This document shows, one piece after another, positions 20,958 through 31,150 of a stretch of 64,000 nucleotides of DNA. The DNA is taken from the NCBI GenBank assembly GCA_947243795.1, contig OX365934.1:976538-1040537 (forward strand), read 5' to 3'. How positions within the stretch are numbered: position 1 is the first letter of the stretch; the number at the start of each line of letters is the position of its first letter. The notes under the pieces are model-generated. The model saw nothing but the letters and a program-made list of their open reading frames with translations. It was not told the origin of the DNA and searched no databases. A program made the translations under genes and the position numbers. The DNA is from Saccharomyces uvarum (Eukaryota; Ascomycota; Saccharomycetes; Saccharomycetales; Saccharomycetaceae).

Positions 20958-21482
20958 CTACCTGCCAAATAGCCGAGAGAACCACCACCCGGAGCGCTTT
21001 TTTGCACTCTTTTGATCGTCCATTACTTTTTCTTCCAGTTGAGGTAAATCTACTGAGGCTTGTGAATCTCGATTGATGGCGGAGAATCCAGATCTAACTT
21101 TAAATCCCAATTTAGATGTCTCCAACTCTTGTAACCAGCGCGGGTCTTTTGTTATTGAGTACTCAAATCCTCTTATAGTGTCCATGGGCCTTTCGTCCCT
21201 TGGTCTTGTTGGATTTGAAACGTCTGGTATAGTAATATCGTTACCAAATGTATCTTTTATGGGCTTCAAGTTACCATTTGCATCATATACAGTATAGGCA
21301 TTGCAAGTTGAATTTTCTGTTAGAGGGTGTTTCTTCTGGAAGTTGGAAAACGTTGCTTCTTCGAAAGGTTCAGCTTCTTGAACAGCTTCCAGAATTGGGG
21401 CTGTTAATGAGGACGACCGTAATTCTGTTCTTGATATATCCTCATTCCTTTCAATCTTGTCTGGATTTTTGAAGTGTAACAT
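20958..21482 (-). CDS. YGR273C: Uncharacterised protein, YGR273C orthologue
   Basis: 174 aa, the same length as S. cerevisiae YGR273C, whose function is unknown; YMR295C is its genome-duplication paralogue. The sequence shows a variable N-terminus, then a conserved block around residues 60-140 (TVYDANGNLKPIKD, GFEYSITKDPRWLQELE). The C-terminus is short, basic and aromatic (KKRSGWWFSRLFGR), which could bind membrane or peptide partners. No catalytic motif or signal peptide is visible. The start is an ATG at 21480-21482. Confidence 0.9.
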   Translation of the reverse strand: MLHFKNPDKIERNEDISRTELRSSSLTAPILEAVQEAEPFEEATFSNFQKKHPLTENSTCNAYTVYDANGNLKPIKDTFGNDITIPDVSNPTRPRDERPMDTIRGFEYSITKDPRWLQELETSKLGFKVRSGFSAINRDSQASVDLPQLEEKVMDDQKSAKKRSGWWFSRLFGR

Positions 21483-22291
21483 GTTATTGTTATGTATTGA
21501 AGTACTATGTGTCTCGACTTCTATAAAAAGCTTCTATTGCTTTTTCTGTATTATATTTGAAAGATGACATTTATTATTTTTGTGTGCGTCACAAATGTTT
21601 TTAAATCAAATGACAGGTTGCCTATATGGAAAAAGAAAAACATCTCTTCGAATCAAATTGAGTCAATAACTGGCAACAATATATATAAAAAGGACTGTTG
21701 CATCTACTGTCTGGAGAGAGAAGCTCCTTGCCAAAACTTTCAAGTCTTATTTGATAGTCTCATTTTCCAAAAAAAAGAACATAAAGTTAGGAAAAAACTC
21801 CCCAGAACAGCTGATTCTTGCACTCTTAATTTATAATTTGCTAAACTTATAACAAGGTACGATATGTTGTAATATTAAGGGACGTCTTTTGTGCTCTACT
21901 TACTCCTTATCTTTATTTCAATACGTTTCTTCTCAAAAGTAGTATTTGTGCTTTAATATTAACACTAAAAAGGCGTTAAGAGGAATTGCACTTCAATTCA
22001 TTCATTTTATGTTTCAGTTAACTATCCGCACATGTGTCGTCTTTACACTTTAGCATATCAGTAAGCGTGCATCATATACGTTTTTTAGCACGTAATAAAC
22101 TCAACTGCGATGTCCAACCATCTAAATTGCATCTATCTAATGACATCTACCTAAACCAGTGATTCCTATCAGTCACTGCTGGCGCATAAACACAAGATAT
22201 AAGTAAAATTCGCTATGGTTACAAAAAAATTGAGATACTTACAGAGATAGCTACAGAAGCTTTAGTTAATGAATATGTTGATATATCGGAT
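21483..22291. other. Intergenic, YGR273C promoter / TAF1 3' flank
   Basis: 809 bp upstream of YGR273C and downstream of TAF1. It is AT-rich and contains a 90-codon + strand frame (21564-21836, ATG start) with no domain, low-bias codons and nothing recognisable; probably chance. No RNA gene was seen. Confidence 0.5.
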
Positions 22292-25200
22292 CTACTTTGG
22301 TGAAATTGGATCATCTCTGCTACTATACATCGGACAGGATTTGTTTGTTCTAATGTGTCCGATCTGTCCACAGGTAGCGCATCTTCTTGTTGTGTTTTTG
22401 ATTTTGTTTTTTGTTATTTTACCGTCTATTGCACCGGAAAACTCGCTACCATTGTCCATTGCACCTTCCATCTTGGTTGCACCACTGTTTTTCTTCGAGT
22501 TTTGTCTAGCTGCCCTACGTTGTTGTGATTTCTCAAGGTTAGCTAACTCTAACTGCAGCAATTTTTTTTGCTTTTCTAGTTCCTCTAAATTGTTTATCTT
22601 TGAAGTGTCCTCTTCTAACAATTTGTTAACGTCTTCTTTATCTTGTTCTTTGATTTTGACGTACCCTTGGATGACCCTAGGATCTCTTATGAAAATTGTC
22701 TGCCTTTGAATGATACCATTTTCATCTCTTTTCTTCCTAACGATCTTCAGAATTTTTTTGTCATCTCTCTCGGTCTTGACATGCTTGTTGGTTTGGTTGA
22801 TCTCGTCAGGATTGTTCATTTCTTCAAACGGGTTACTTATACTTAACGATTTTGTGTGTGTATACCACGTCTTTGCAATTTCTTCGTCATACGCCCGTTG
22901 TTGTTGAGCTACATTATAGCTATGTGTGTTAGTACCCTTTTTGTTCGAAGCATTGCTATTACCAGAGGGCGAGCCTGATTTGACAAATCCACCTTTCATT
23001 GAAGTTTTTAAAAACGAAAATCCTTCTCCACAGCCAGTTGGGTCACCAACACCATGTATTTGGATCATGGCTCGCATCTGAGTCGAATTTATGAAATTTT
23101 TTGTGATGTTCCATAATAATAAGTTTTCTTCCAAAGACTTTAGTTTAGAATCAAAATTATATGATTCGTTATCTTCTTGAAATTGTAAACCTTGATTCAT
23201 CGATTCAACTTGGCTGATTTGCTCAGGTGTGATCAAGTTTTTAACTGCCTCATTATCCAATAGCTTTTCATCGTCTTTGAGCCTCCAAAGCCCCTTTTCA
23301 GGTCCCTCTCTTTGATATTTCATGAATTCCTTCACTTTTTGTCTATTTTGTCCATAATCTTGGTCTGGGAAATGTTTTGCGATGGGGTCAATCGAAATAG
23401 CTTTGCTATGGTTATGATTTAGAATTCTATAAATGATCATCTTCAGCCTTGTTGCTTTCATCGAAGTAACTTTTCTTGAGTTAGGTCCGGGAATTTCTTC
23501 GACAGGGAAGGTTTGTCCAACCGTGAAAAGGTGGTTTATATTACGTAAGTAAAATCGATTACTTATACCGAATCCCGAACTTCTTATCAAAAGAAAATCC
23601 GTTCCTGAAATATCATGTTTAAAAACTGGCGCTCTAGCCATGTTGTTGTATAATGTGGGAACGATATGGCCAGGCTCTACAAACCCGAAATTCCAAAATG
23701 GCGATTTATCTTGGACACCCAAAACATGAGTTTCACCAACAGGTAGCTTGGGCCTTAAAGTATCTTGTTCATTTGCTTTCCGATAGTAATTGATTAATTT
23801 ATTAGCCATACCAAATTTGGATAATGCAACTGGTGTTTGCTCAGAATATTCCATCAAATATACAGGAGCGGTATCACCAATGGTCAGATCTTGGGATGTG
23901 GAAAATGATTCTTTGACATCTTTCCCCTTATCCCTCTTCCTTTTACGTGCTTTCAGTTTACTGAAAACAATTTTGGTGCCTGGTCTAATGTGCGAGCCAA
24001 AGTTTTCACGATGGAAATGTCTTAAATGGTATCTAGGAACAGCCACTTTATAAAATGGAGACTGCAGATTTATAGCAGGTTGAGAATGTTGAATATTCAA
24101 ATTCGATATAGTGGAACGAACTTTTGTTTGATGAGTTTTTTTTAAAATTTGGTATTTATCATCGTTAGACAAATTGAGTTTTTGTTGTAAAGTTGTTTCA
24201 TTAATGGGTAATATTAAATTATGACTATCTAACTGTTGCTTTCGCTGCACTAGAATATCAGTGTTCTCAACCATTAATAATAGTTTTTCATCATTCATAT
24301 TTAATTCAGCATGTTTCGACTCTTTCAGGTTAGCGTCTATAATCATATCCTCATCCCAGTGCCAATCCTCGGCAACATCTTCGATCAAATTCTTCAACTT
24401 GTAACCGCCGGAAGAATCCAAGTTAGATGTTATGGATGATTCCGTTGGAGTCATCGTTGGTGTAGTCTCCTGATCGATAATCTTTTCTTGGTCCCAATCA
24501 TCGGTAGCAATCAACAAGTCTTCAGATATTGTCTTTTCATCATGAATAATCTTGCGTTTCTTTTGCTGCTCTTTGACAGGAAAAAGTTCATCAACAGAAA
24601 CATGAATCAAACCTCTCCGTGATGCAGAAGAGCTGTCTTGATACAAGTTGTTTTTTCCTTGGTAAATAGAAGAGAGATACGACGTAGTCTTTGAGTTGAA
24701 TAGCCTTTTGTCATCTTGTTGGACCCTGAATTTCAAATTCAAAGGCATGAACGGTTTCTTTACTCTAGACACATCTCGATGCCAATGGTACGACGCATAC
24801 CTTCTGTAAATCAGCTTGTTCCATTTTAAAATCTTTCCCTTTTCAAAATCAGGGAAGTACTTTTTTAGAAGATACTTTTCGTGGTTTATTAAATCCAATT
24901 TAGTAGGTTTCTTGTGCTTATTATCCGACATCTGAAATTCTTGGGGTTCCATGGTGAATCTATTGTTCATTGCCATATTATCAGCATTGACGTCGTTGAG
25001 TGAAAGTTGAGAATGAACAATTTCATGTCCACTACCTGCGTCAAGAACGCCTGCTTCAGTTGCAAGATGGATTTCGTTTGCATCCATCCCTATGAACAAC
25101 GCATTAGTTGTTGCAGGTGCACTTCCATCACCTTCCAAAATAAATTCTCGAGACACGTCTCCACCAATCTCAGGTAATTGTAGATTTAAACTATTTGAAT

Positions 25201-25498
25201 CCATACGCATTACATCACTATTCTCATTGTTATCATACACACCCATATCCATCATACTTGAATGTGGACCAGTGACCATTTCTTCTGGTAAATCATCATC
25301 GTCGTCAGCCAATTCATCTTCGTCTTCAAAATCCACAGCATCCGGTAGATGTTCCGTATAGTCTTTCGTATTGGTAGTTTTGTTCGCACCAATGTATGAC
25401 CCGATCTCCAAAGAACCAAACTCACCGCCAAAGATTGCATCATAGGCATCATCCTCGTTAGCCAAGTTGGACTTGCTGGACTCCTGCTGCTTTGCCAT
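22292..25498 (-). CDS. TAF1: TFIID subunit TAF1 (TAF130/145)
   Basis: Scaffold subunit of TFIID that contacts TBP and promoter DNA in RNA polymerase II initiation. It is 1068 aa (S. cerevisiae 1066). The N-terminus has the acidic TAND region that mimics DNA and binds TBP (residues about 10-75, with a long D/E run). The central conserved TAF1 domain (DUF3591/winged-helix region) spans roughly 380-860. The C-terminus has a CCHC-type zinc knuckle (C1040-x2-C1043-x4-H1048-x6-C1055). There are no bromodomains, as is normal for yeast TAF1, where Bdf1 supplies them. The start is an ATG at 25496-25498. RTT102 lies 175 bp away on the other strand. Confidence 0.97.
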   Translation of the reverse strand: MAKQQESSKSNLANEDDAYDAIFGGEFGSLEIGSYIGANKTTNTKDYTEHLPDAVDFEDEDELADDDDDLPEEMVTGPHSSMMDMGVYDNNENSDVMRMDSNSLNLQLPEIGGDVSREFILEGDGSAPATTNALFIGMDANEIHLATEAGVLDAGSGHEIVHSQLSLNDVNADNMAMNNRFTMEPQEFQMSDNKHKKPTKLDLINHEKYLLKKYFPDFEKGKILKWNKLIYRRYASYHWHRDVSRVKKPFMPLNLKFRVQQDDKRLFNSKTTSYLSSIYQGKNNLYQDSSSASRRGLIHVSVDELFPVKEQQKKRKIIHDEKTISEDLLIATDDWDQEKIIDQETTPTMTPTESSITSNLDSSGGYKLKNLIEDVAEDWHWDEDMIIDANLKESKHAELNMNDEKLLLMVENTDILVQRKQQLDSHNLILPINETTLQQKLNLSNDDKYQILKKTHQTKVRSTISNLNIQHSQPAINLQSPFYKVAVPRYHLRHFHRENFGSHIRPGTKIVFSKLKARKRKRDKGKDVKESFSTSQDLTIGDTAPVYLMEYSEQTPVALSKFGMANKLINYYRKANEQDTLRPKLPVGETHVLGVQDKSPFWNFGFVEPGHIVPTLYNNMARAPVFKHDISGTDFLLIRSSGFGISNRFYLRNINHLFTVGQTFPVEEIPGPNSRKVTSMKATRLKMIIYRILNHNHSKAISIDPIAKHFPDQDYGQNRQKVKEFMKYQREGPEKGLWRLKDDEKLLDNEAVKNLITPEQISQVESMNQGLQFQEDNESYNFDSKLKSLEENLLLWNITKNFINSTQMRAMIQIHGVGDPTGCGEGFSFLKTSMKGGFVKSGSPSGNSNASNKKGTNTHSYNVAQQQRAYDEEIAKTWYTHTKSLSISNPFEEMNNPDEINQTNKHVKTERDDKKILKIVRKKRDENGIIQRQTIFIRDPRVIQGYVKIKEQDKEDVNKLLEEDTSKINNLEELEKQKKLLQLELANLEKSQQRRAARQNSKKNSGATKMEGAMDNGSEFSGAIDGKITKNKIKNTTRRCATCGQIGHIRTNKSCPMYSSRDDPISPK

Positions 25499-25673
25499 GG
25501 CCTCTTATTCTCTCGTTCTACTTCTTTCTTTTCTTGTGATTGCTAATACTATTATTCTTTTTAAAAACTATTTTGAAAACTATCGCCGCGAAATGAAATT
25601 GTTCACTAATGCACTAGACATGACCTAACGCTGGGAGGAATAGAAACAGCACCAGCAAGCGAACAATAAGTAA

Positions 25674-26138
25674 ATGGATTCTCAGACATTAATTCACAAG
25701 GCCAATAAAGTGTCATACTATGGTGGTGCTATCAGTGGAGAATCCTGGAGATACGATTGGTACCAACCATCTAAAATAAGCTCCACAAAGCAACAACACC
25801 AGCAACAAGTGGAGAATAACTTAGAGAAATACCCGTTCAAGTACAAGACGTGGTTGAAGGCCCATGAAAACGAGAAGGCCCTACAGGCAGGGAGTTGCGA
25901 AGATATACTGGACTTGAAATTGTTTGATAGAACAATAAGGAAAGAGTCCCAAAACCCATTGCACATTAAAGGCGACACGAATAATACCAATGGGGCTCCT
26001 TCCGCTACCGAGGGAGGTGAGGCGCTAAGTGTGGACGATATAAGAGGTGCTGTCGGTGGCAGCGAGGCTATCCCTGGGCTATCTTCAGGTGCGAATAATG
26101 AGAAACCAGAGGACAGCAAAGATGTAGAGATGAGCTGA
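25674..26138 (+). CDS. RTT102: Rtt102, shared subunit of SWI/SNF and RSC
   Basis: Small subunit that stabilises the Arp7-Arp9 module of the SWI/SNF and RSC chromatin remodellers. 154 aa (S. cerevisiae 157). The N-terminal half (KVSYYGGAISGESWRYDWYQPSK, then the KYPFKYKTWLKAHENEKAL block) is the conserved Arp-binding part. The C-terminal half is Gly/Ser/Glu-rich and probably disordered. The start is the ATG at 25674. The 3' end faces RNH70 with only about 53 bp between stop codons, including a TATATATA run. Confidence 0.95.
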   Translation: MDSQTLIHKANKVSYYGGAISGESWRYDWYQPSKISSTKQQHQQQVENNLEKYPFKYKTWLKAHENEKALQAGSCEDILDLKLFDRTIRKESQNPLHIKGDTNNTNGAPSATEGGEALSVDDIRGAVGGSEAIPGLSSGANNEKPEDSKDVEMS

Positions 26139-26191
26139 TCTACCACGCAATATGCACACTTGTATATATATATATATGTATACGTATAAAA

Positions 26192-27862
26192 TTATTTTAC
26201 AGTAAAGGATGCCACACCATCTCGGGCCAACTTTATGGCTTCTGCTATTTCAGGTTCCCTTTCACGTCTTTTGTCTAGTCTCTCCTTTTTATCTTGGATG
26301 AGATCTAAATCAGTCGAGAGGTTATTCCATGGCCTTGTATCGCCTGTACCTGACATGACCAGAATCATGGTGCCTGGTGTGGAATTCTCGTATAGTTGTG
26401 CCAGATGTTGTCCAATATCACGAAGAACCGTGGCTTCTTCCAATGATTCATCCCCCTTTCGTGGCTTTTTGTTGTAATTACGTGATCTCTCCAGATTTTT
26501 CAATCTGCCCACAATAAGTTTAACATCCTTATTTAAATTTTCATGAATGTGTGTCCACGTTTCATTATCCTCCACACAACGGATCAAACAGCCCTTAGAA
26601 TCGTCTTCGCTATGATCTTTGACGATCATATCATTAAGTAACATGGTTTTCACTTCAAAACGATGCAACTTGGTGAACAAATTCTCCGTGTTGATGCCAA
26701 TGCCAAATGCTAACCCATTTAGAATCTTCAGTTTTGTCAATTCAAGACATGCTCTTGCGTCTTCAATAGAATCATGTTCACCGTTTTGAATACTTTTGTT
26801 CAAGAAGGTCTCACTCAAGTACTTCAAACTTGGCTTGAAGGGATCACCAGCTTTATGATGGTATATGATGGCCGTGTCCACGATCAATGAATGCTTTAAC
26901 TTCATTACCTTCAAATCATTCTGTAGCGAGTGCCCAATCAAAATATCCGAACGACTTATTATCTTCAGTAAATCTTGCTGCACCTCTGGTAAAGATTTCT
27001 TGGCTCCAATAGCCAGCTTCTCTTCGGTTATGCCACTGTACCGGGTCAAGTAGTCCACTATAGGAACATCTGGTTTCACGAGTTCTTCGTAGATGACTTC
27101 ATTATCGAAATTCACTAGAGAAATCCTTGTAAGAACCAAGCCTTGTTCAGAAAGACACATTTCACAGTCTAATGCAAATATGTGTGAGCCGTCGTGGGCA
27201 AACTCGGTGGTCTGCACCCAGCCTGCATCATTAGAGTCTCCAAAAGTCAATGGGTAGTCGTTGGCCACAAGCTGCTGTTCAGATAAAACCAAGTCATTGA
27301 TGGTGATCTTCTTTTTCTTTTGCAGCTCCTTCAGTTTATTCATCTTCTCCAGCTTGGACAACCCAACATTGATAAATGAATTGTATGGTGAAAACAGCGT
27401 CATCTTGGAACCGGGAGCCATCACGGGGAAAGTGTGGAACTTAGATGCGATTTGTTCGGGAATATACCTAAACTTATCATCACTGATTTCGCTGAATGAA
27501 CTCTTGCCGTTACCAAAATCACTTGGCTGCAAACCTGGAATAAATAAAACCACCATTTTTTGTAAACTTGATCTGTTACTAATGTCTATCCACTTGGGAG
27601 AGTTGTTTTCAGCCTGCAACAAGTACTGCGTCATATCCCTCACATCCTTGACGCCAATACCTTTGTCGACAACAGTCTTCTGTAAAGTACATGTCATGGG
27701 CTTCTCCTTCTTTTTCTTCTTGTTCTTCTTCACCTCGAGCTTCACATCCGTTTGTTCACTCTCTTCCTGAACAGAAGCCTTGGACAACCTTCTTTTTTTT
27801 GTTCCTAGAGACACAGTGCTCATTACATTCGTATCGGGCCCTTGTACTTGCATATTGTACAT
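26192..27862 (-). CDS. RNH70: 3'-5' RNA exonuclease Rnh70/Rex1
   Basis: DEDDh exonuclease that trims 3' ends of 5S rRNA, 25S rRNA and tRNA-Arg precursors in the nucleus (also REX1). A basic Lys-rich N-terminus (about 22-55) serves as a likely nuclear signal. Exo I motif FALDCEMC lies near 229-236 (Asp/Glu), Exo II LIGHSLQND near 310 and Exo III HDSIEDA near 363-369, so all catalytic acids are present. There are two candidate starts: ATG at 27860-27862 (556 aa) and ATG at 27851-27853 (553 aa). The second matches the S. cerevisiae length and N-terminus and may be the real one. Confidence 0.95.
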   Translation of the reverse strand: MYNMQVQGPDTNVMSTVSLGTKKRRLSKASVQEESEQTDVKLEVKKNKKKKKEKPMTCTLQKTVVDKGIGVKDVRDMTQYLLQAENNSPKWIDISNRSSLQKMVVLFIPGLQPSDFGNGKSSFSEISDDKFRYIPEQIASKFHTFPVMAPGSKMTLFSPYNSFINVGLSKLEKMNKLKELQKKKKITINDLVLSEQQLVANDYPLTFGDSNDAGWVQTTEFAHDGSHIFALDCEMCLSEQGLVLTRISLVNFDNEVIYEELVKPDVPIVDYLTRYSGITEEKLAIGAKKSLPEVQQDLLKIISRSDILIGHSLQNDLKVMKLKHSLIVDTAIIYHHKAGDPFKPSLKYLSETFLNKSIQNGEHDSIEDARACLELTKLKILNGLAFGIGINTENLFTKLHRFEVKTMLLNDMIVKDHSEDDSKGCLIRCVEDNETWTHIHENLNKDVKLIVGRLKNLERSRNYNKKPRKGDESLEEATVLRDIGQHLAQLYENSTPGTMILVMSGTGDTRPWNNLSTDLDLIQDKKERLDKRREREPEIAEAIKLARDGVASFTVK

Positions 27863-28047
27863 CAGCGTAGCCTTTTATCGTTCTTTTATTAGCTACTCTT
27901 GGTGTTGTCATCGAATAAAAACTTCCTTTCATTTCTATTGTGTCCTCGCGTCATCTATAAAATATAACAATGATAATATTGGTAAAACTCTACATCAAAA
28001 ATATAAATAAAAAGTTTATACGTGCGGCCCAATGGGCACCAATTGAG

Positions 28048-28941
28048 CTAGTTCATGGGGTGAGATGTCTGAAGAAGATGTCTGATCTCTGTACTGCTCA
28101 GCTTCTCACTCCAACCGTCTTCCTCCCTGCCTCCAAGCACATTGACCACATGTATCACCAAACGGTCCATGCCCCTCTCTGCTCTTGTCTTATTCACTGT
28201 CTCTGCCCCGGCAACGGTCTCTCTACTCACAACTAGGCATTCTATCTCAGGTACTTTCCCAGTGGGTCCACAGACATCCTTTAGAGGGACCAGTTCCACC
28301 GAGAGATTTGGTTTCAGTAGCTCGATGAATCGAGACACGTGGCTGCACCGTGTCTCGTAAGATTCGATCAGCTCTTTGTATTTCTTGTTTTGTAACAGCT
28401 CATCGCATGTGATACCGCAAATTAATCTTTGAGATGTGATGAACGCAGCGATACTCAACAATATCTTGTGTCCATCGTGGATGTGGTCAAACGTCCCGCC
28501 CAACGCAGTTACACGGAATTCACTAGCATCTCTGGGACCCACTATTCTTTCTACAGTGTCTTCATGTAAGGCATAGTGTTCCATCTTGTGACACTGCCCA
28601 TTTTCTAGCTCCAGCTGCCACGTGTCGAAAGTGGAACCCTGTGGCAATAAACCCACCTTCCATTGCAGACTGCTCTTGGCAAAGTGCCTGTTGTTGAATA
28701 TGACATTGACCCCGCTGTTGATCATTTCATAGCGCAAAAGAACATCTCGGATGACACTGTACATCTTGCCCAGTGCAGAATCTAATTGGAATGAAGTCTT
28801 GAACTCAGGAATAACTACCACGTCTAGTTGGCTTTGCCATTTCCTTAAAAATGGGACCGTTTGCTCTATAATTCTCTGTAAAGTAGTGTTAGGCAAAATA
28901 TGTGGAAGAACCACCAGGACCCTGGAACCTTCTTCAACCAT
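28048..28941 (-). CDS. CAB4: Phosphopantetheine adenylyltransferase
   Basis: Fourth step of coenzyme A synthesis: ATP + 4'-phosphopantetheine gives dephospho-CoA. 297 aa (S. cerevisiae 305). The nucleotidyltransferase motif GGTFDHIHDGHK lies at 148-159, with the HxGH-type HDGH at 155-158. The C-terminal half (about 145-290) is the catalytic domain with ISSTEIR-like motif SSTEIR near the end. The N-terminal half is a poorly conserved yeast-specific extension. The start is an ATG at 28939-28941. It is divergent from CWC22, with only 179 bp between start codons. Confidence 0.95.
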   Translation of the reverse strand: MVEEGSRVLVVLPHILPNTTLQRIIEQTVPFLRKWQSQLDVVVIPEFKTSFQLDSALGKMYSVIRDVLLRYEMINSGVNVIFNNRHFAKSSLQWKVGLLPQGSTFDTWQLELENGQCHKMEHYALHEDTVERIVGPRDASEFRVTALGGTFDHIHDGHKILLSIAAFITSQRLICGITCDELLQNKKYKELIESYETRCSHVSRFIELLKPNLSVELVPLKDVCGPTGKVPEIECLVVSRETVAGAETVNKTRAERGMDRLVIHVVNVLGGREEDGWSEKLSSTEIRHLLQTSHPMN

Positions 28942-29120
28942 CTTACACTTCTTTCTTGTAGGTGTTCAATTCCCACCATCTCTCTATTATGATAAGTCCC
29001 TCTTTTTTTTTCTTTTTCATTACGTACTTGAAAAACTTAACACTATTGATTACTATTGTATTCTATTGCAAGAAGAAAACATCGGAAAAAGAATATAAAG
29101 TTGAGACACTGAAGATCAGC

Positions 29121-30869
29121 ATGTCTACCATAATTAACGATGAGACAAATACCGAGTTCCAGAGGGAAAACTGGGAAATGATAAGGTCCCACGTTTCACC
29201 CATAATATCCAATTTAACGATGGATAACTTGCTGGAATCATATAAAGATCTGTTCCAAGTCAACATAGTCGTTGGTGGCAATATAGTTTGCCAGACTGTT
29301 GTGGATTTCATTCTCAAGAAACAGAACAAAAGGCAAATTCCTGCTTTAGCCGCTTTAGTCACCTTGTTGAACTCCGATGTCCCTGAGATTGGCGAGACTT
29401 TAATTAAAGAATTGATGCTGACATTTGTGAATCAGTTCAACCACAGAGATTACATATTATGTGATAATATTCTTCAATGTCTCTCCATTTTGTTTCTTTA
29501 TGACGTGGCCCATGAAATTATCATCTTACAGATTCTGTTGCTTTTATTGGAAAAGAATTATTTGCAATTTGTCATCTCGGTGTTGAAGATATGTGGCTGG
29601 AAATTGGCTCTTGTGAGCAGGAAAACTCATAATATGATCTGGGAGAAGCTAAGATATATCTTGCAAACACAGGACCTGTCCAGAACTGTGCGTGAGTCCC
29701 TAGAAGAACTGTTTGAGATTAGACAAACCGACTACAAAAAAGGATCTCAAGGCTTGCTTGTTTTGAATTCGAGTGACTATACAGTTAATACACACTCTTA
29801 TATTGTTAATGACGAAGATAGAGCTAACGTTAAACTAGGCGATTTTAAAGAATGTACAAGATTTGACGAATTGACCAAGGTATTCGACGCCCTGCGACAA
29901 AGATTATGGATAAATAATGTGTCCAACAAGGATACGACCGAAAAATTACAAATCAATGACATGACATCTACGAATGACGTCGAATTCAAAAAAAAAATAT
30001 ATCTGGTCCTGAAAAGTTCGTTATCCGGTGATGAAGCAGCTCACAAATTACTAAGATTAAAGGTTGCTAACAATTTGAAGAAAACTGTGGTGGATATCAT
30101 CATCAAATCTAGTTTGCAAGAATCCACATTCTCTAAATTCTATTCAATTTTATCCGAAAGAGTAATCACGTTCCATAGGAGTTGGCAAATTGCCTATAAT
30201 GAGACGTTTGAAAAAAACTACACGGAAGATATGGAAGACTTCGAAACTGAACAGTTGCGTATCTTGGGTAAACTCTGGGGGCATTTGATTTCTTATAAGT
30301 TTCTCCCAATGAAGTGTCTAACTATTATTAAGTTAACGGAAGAGGACTCGTGCCCGCAAGGAAGAATTTTTATCAAGTTTTTATTTCAAGAGTTAGTGAA
30401 CGAACAGGGGTTGGATGAACTGCAAACAAGGCTAGCTTCCATCAAGCTCGAGGGAATGTTCCCACTGGAGGGAGATGCTGACCACATCAGATACTCTATA
30501 AATTTCTTCACTGCTATTGGGTTAGGTGTATTGACAGAGAAAATGAGAAGTCAGTTGACGATTGTTCAAGAAATTGAGGATGCACAAGAGGAGGAAGAAA
30601 GGTTGAAACGGGAAGAAGAACTCCAGGAGCTAAGAAAAAAGGCCAGAGACTCACAACCATCCCAAGGTCCAAAAATACATGAATCCAGGTTATTCTTACA
30701 AGGAGATACTAGAGGAGGCGCCAGATCAAGGCCGCCTCCATCATCTACTGGTCGGAAGCGTGCCAGATCGAGGACCCCGCCAAGAGGTCCAAGAAACAAC
30801 CGTGACAGATCCAGAACCCCGCCTGCAAGAAGACAGCGCCAAAGATCAAGAACCCCACCAAGAAGATAA
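29121..30869 (+). CDS. CWC22: Spliceosome factor Cwc22
   Basis: Spliceosomal protein needed for Prp2 function before the first splicing step. 582 aa (S. cerevisiae 577). A MIF4G domain spans about 10-240 and an MA3 domain about 310-430. The tail after residue 490 is charged coiled coil, then Arg-rich with repeated RSRTPP units (four near the end), as in SR-like proteins. I use the ATG at 29121 because it gives the known N-terminus (MSTIINDE, then ENWEMIRSHV). An in-frame ATG at 28989 would add 44 residues, but it lies only 47 bp from the CAB4 start codon and encodes a Phe-rich stretch unlike the family. Confidence 0.95.
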   Translation: MSTIINDETNTEFQRENWEMIRSHVSPIISNLTMDNLLESYKDLFQVNIVVGGNIVCQTVVDFILKKQNKRQIPALAALVTLLNSDVPEIGETLIKELMLTFVNQFNHRDYILCDNILQCLSILFLYDVAHEIIILQILLLLLEKNYLQFVISVLKICGWKLALVSRKTHNMIWEKLRYILQTQDLSRTVRESLEELFEIRQTDYKKGSQGLLVLNSSDYTVNTHSYIVNDEDRANVKLGDFKECTRFDELTKVFDALRQRLWINNVSNKDTTEKLQINDMTSTNDVEFKKKIYLVLKSSLSGDEAAHKLLRLKVANNLKKTVVDIIIKSSLQESTFSKFYSILSERVITFHRSWQIAYNETFEKNYTEDMEDFETEQLRILGKLWGHLISYKFLPMKCLTIIKLTEEDSCPQGRIFIKFLFQELVNEQGLDELQTRLASIKLEGMFPLEGDADHIRYSINFFTAIGLGVLTEKMRSQLTIVQEIEDAQEEEERLKREEELQELRKKARDSQPSQGPKIHESRLFLQGDTRGGARSRPPPSSTGRKRARSRTPPRGPRNNRDRSRTPPARRQRQRSRTPPRR

Positions 30870-31150
30870 CAACAGCGCCGGAACGTGTAACTATAACATT
30901 TATGTAAAGATATAAGTGAAAAACGATGTAGTAGAAAAAAAAAAACTTTGTATTTCCGTATTTAATCAAACATACAAGAATACAAAAAAAAATACAAACG
31001 AACCAAACAGGATACTGGAAAAAAGGAATAAGTGAAAGAATAGTAATAGTAGTAGCAGTCCTGGAATAATAGAGAAAAAATGAATATCAAAGTCATACTT
31101 TAAATTTTAAAATATCGGGTATCATAATTTTTTTTTACAACTGAGTGAGT

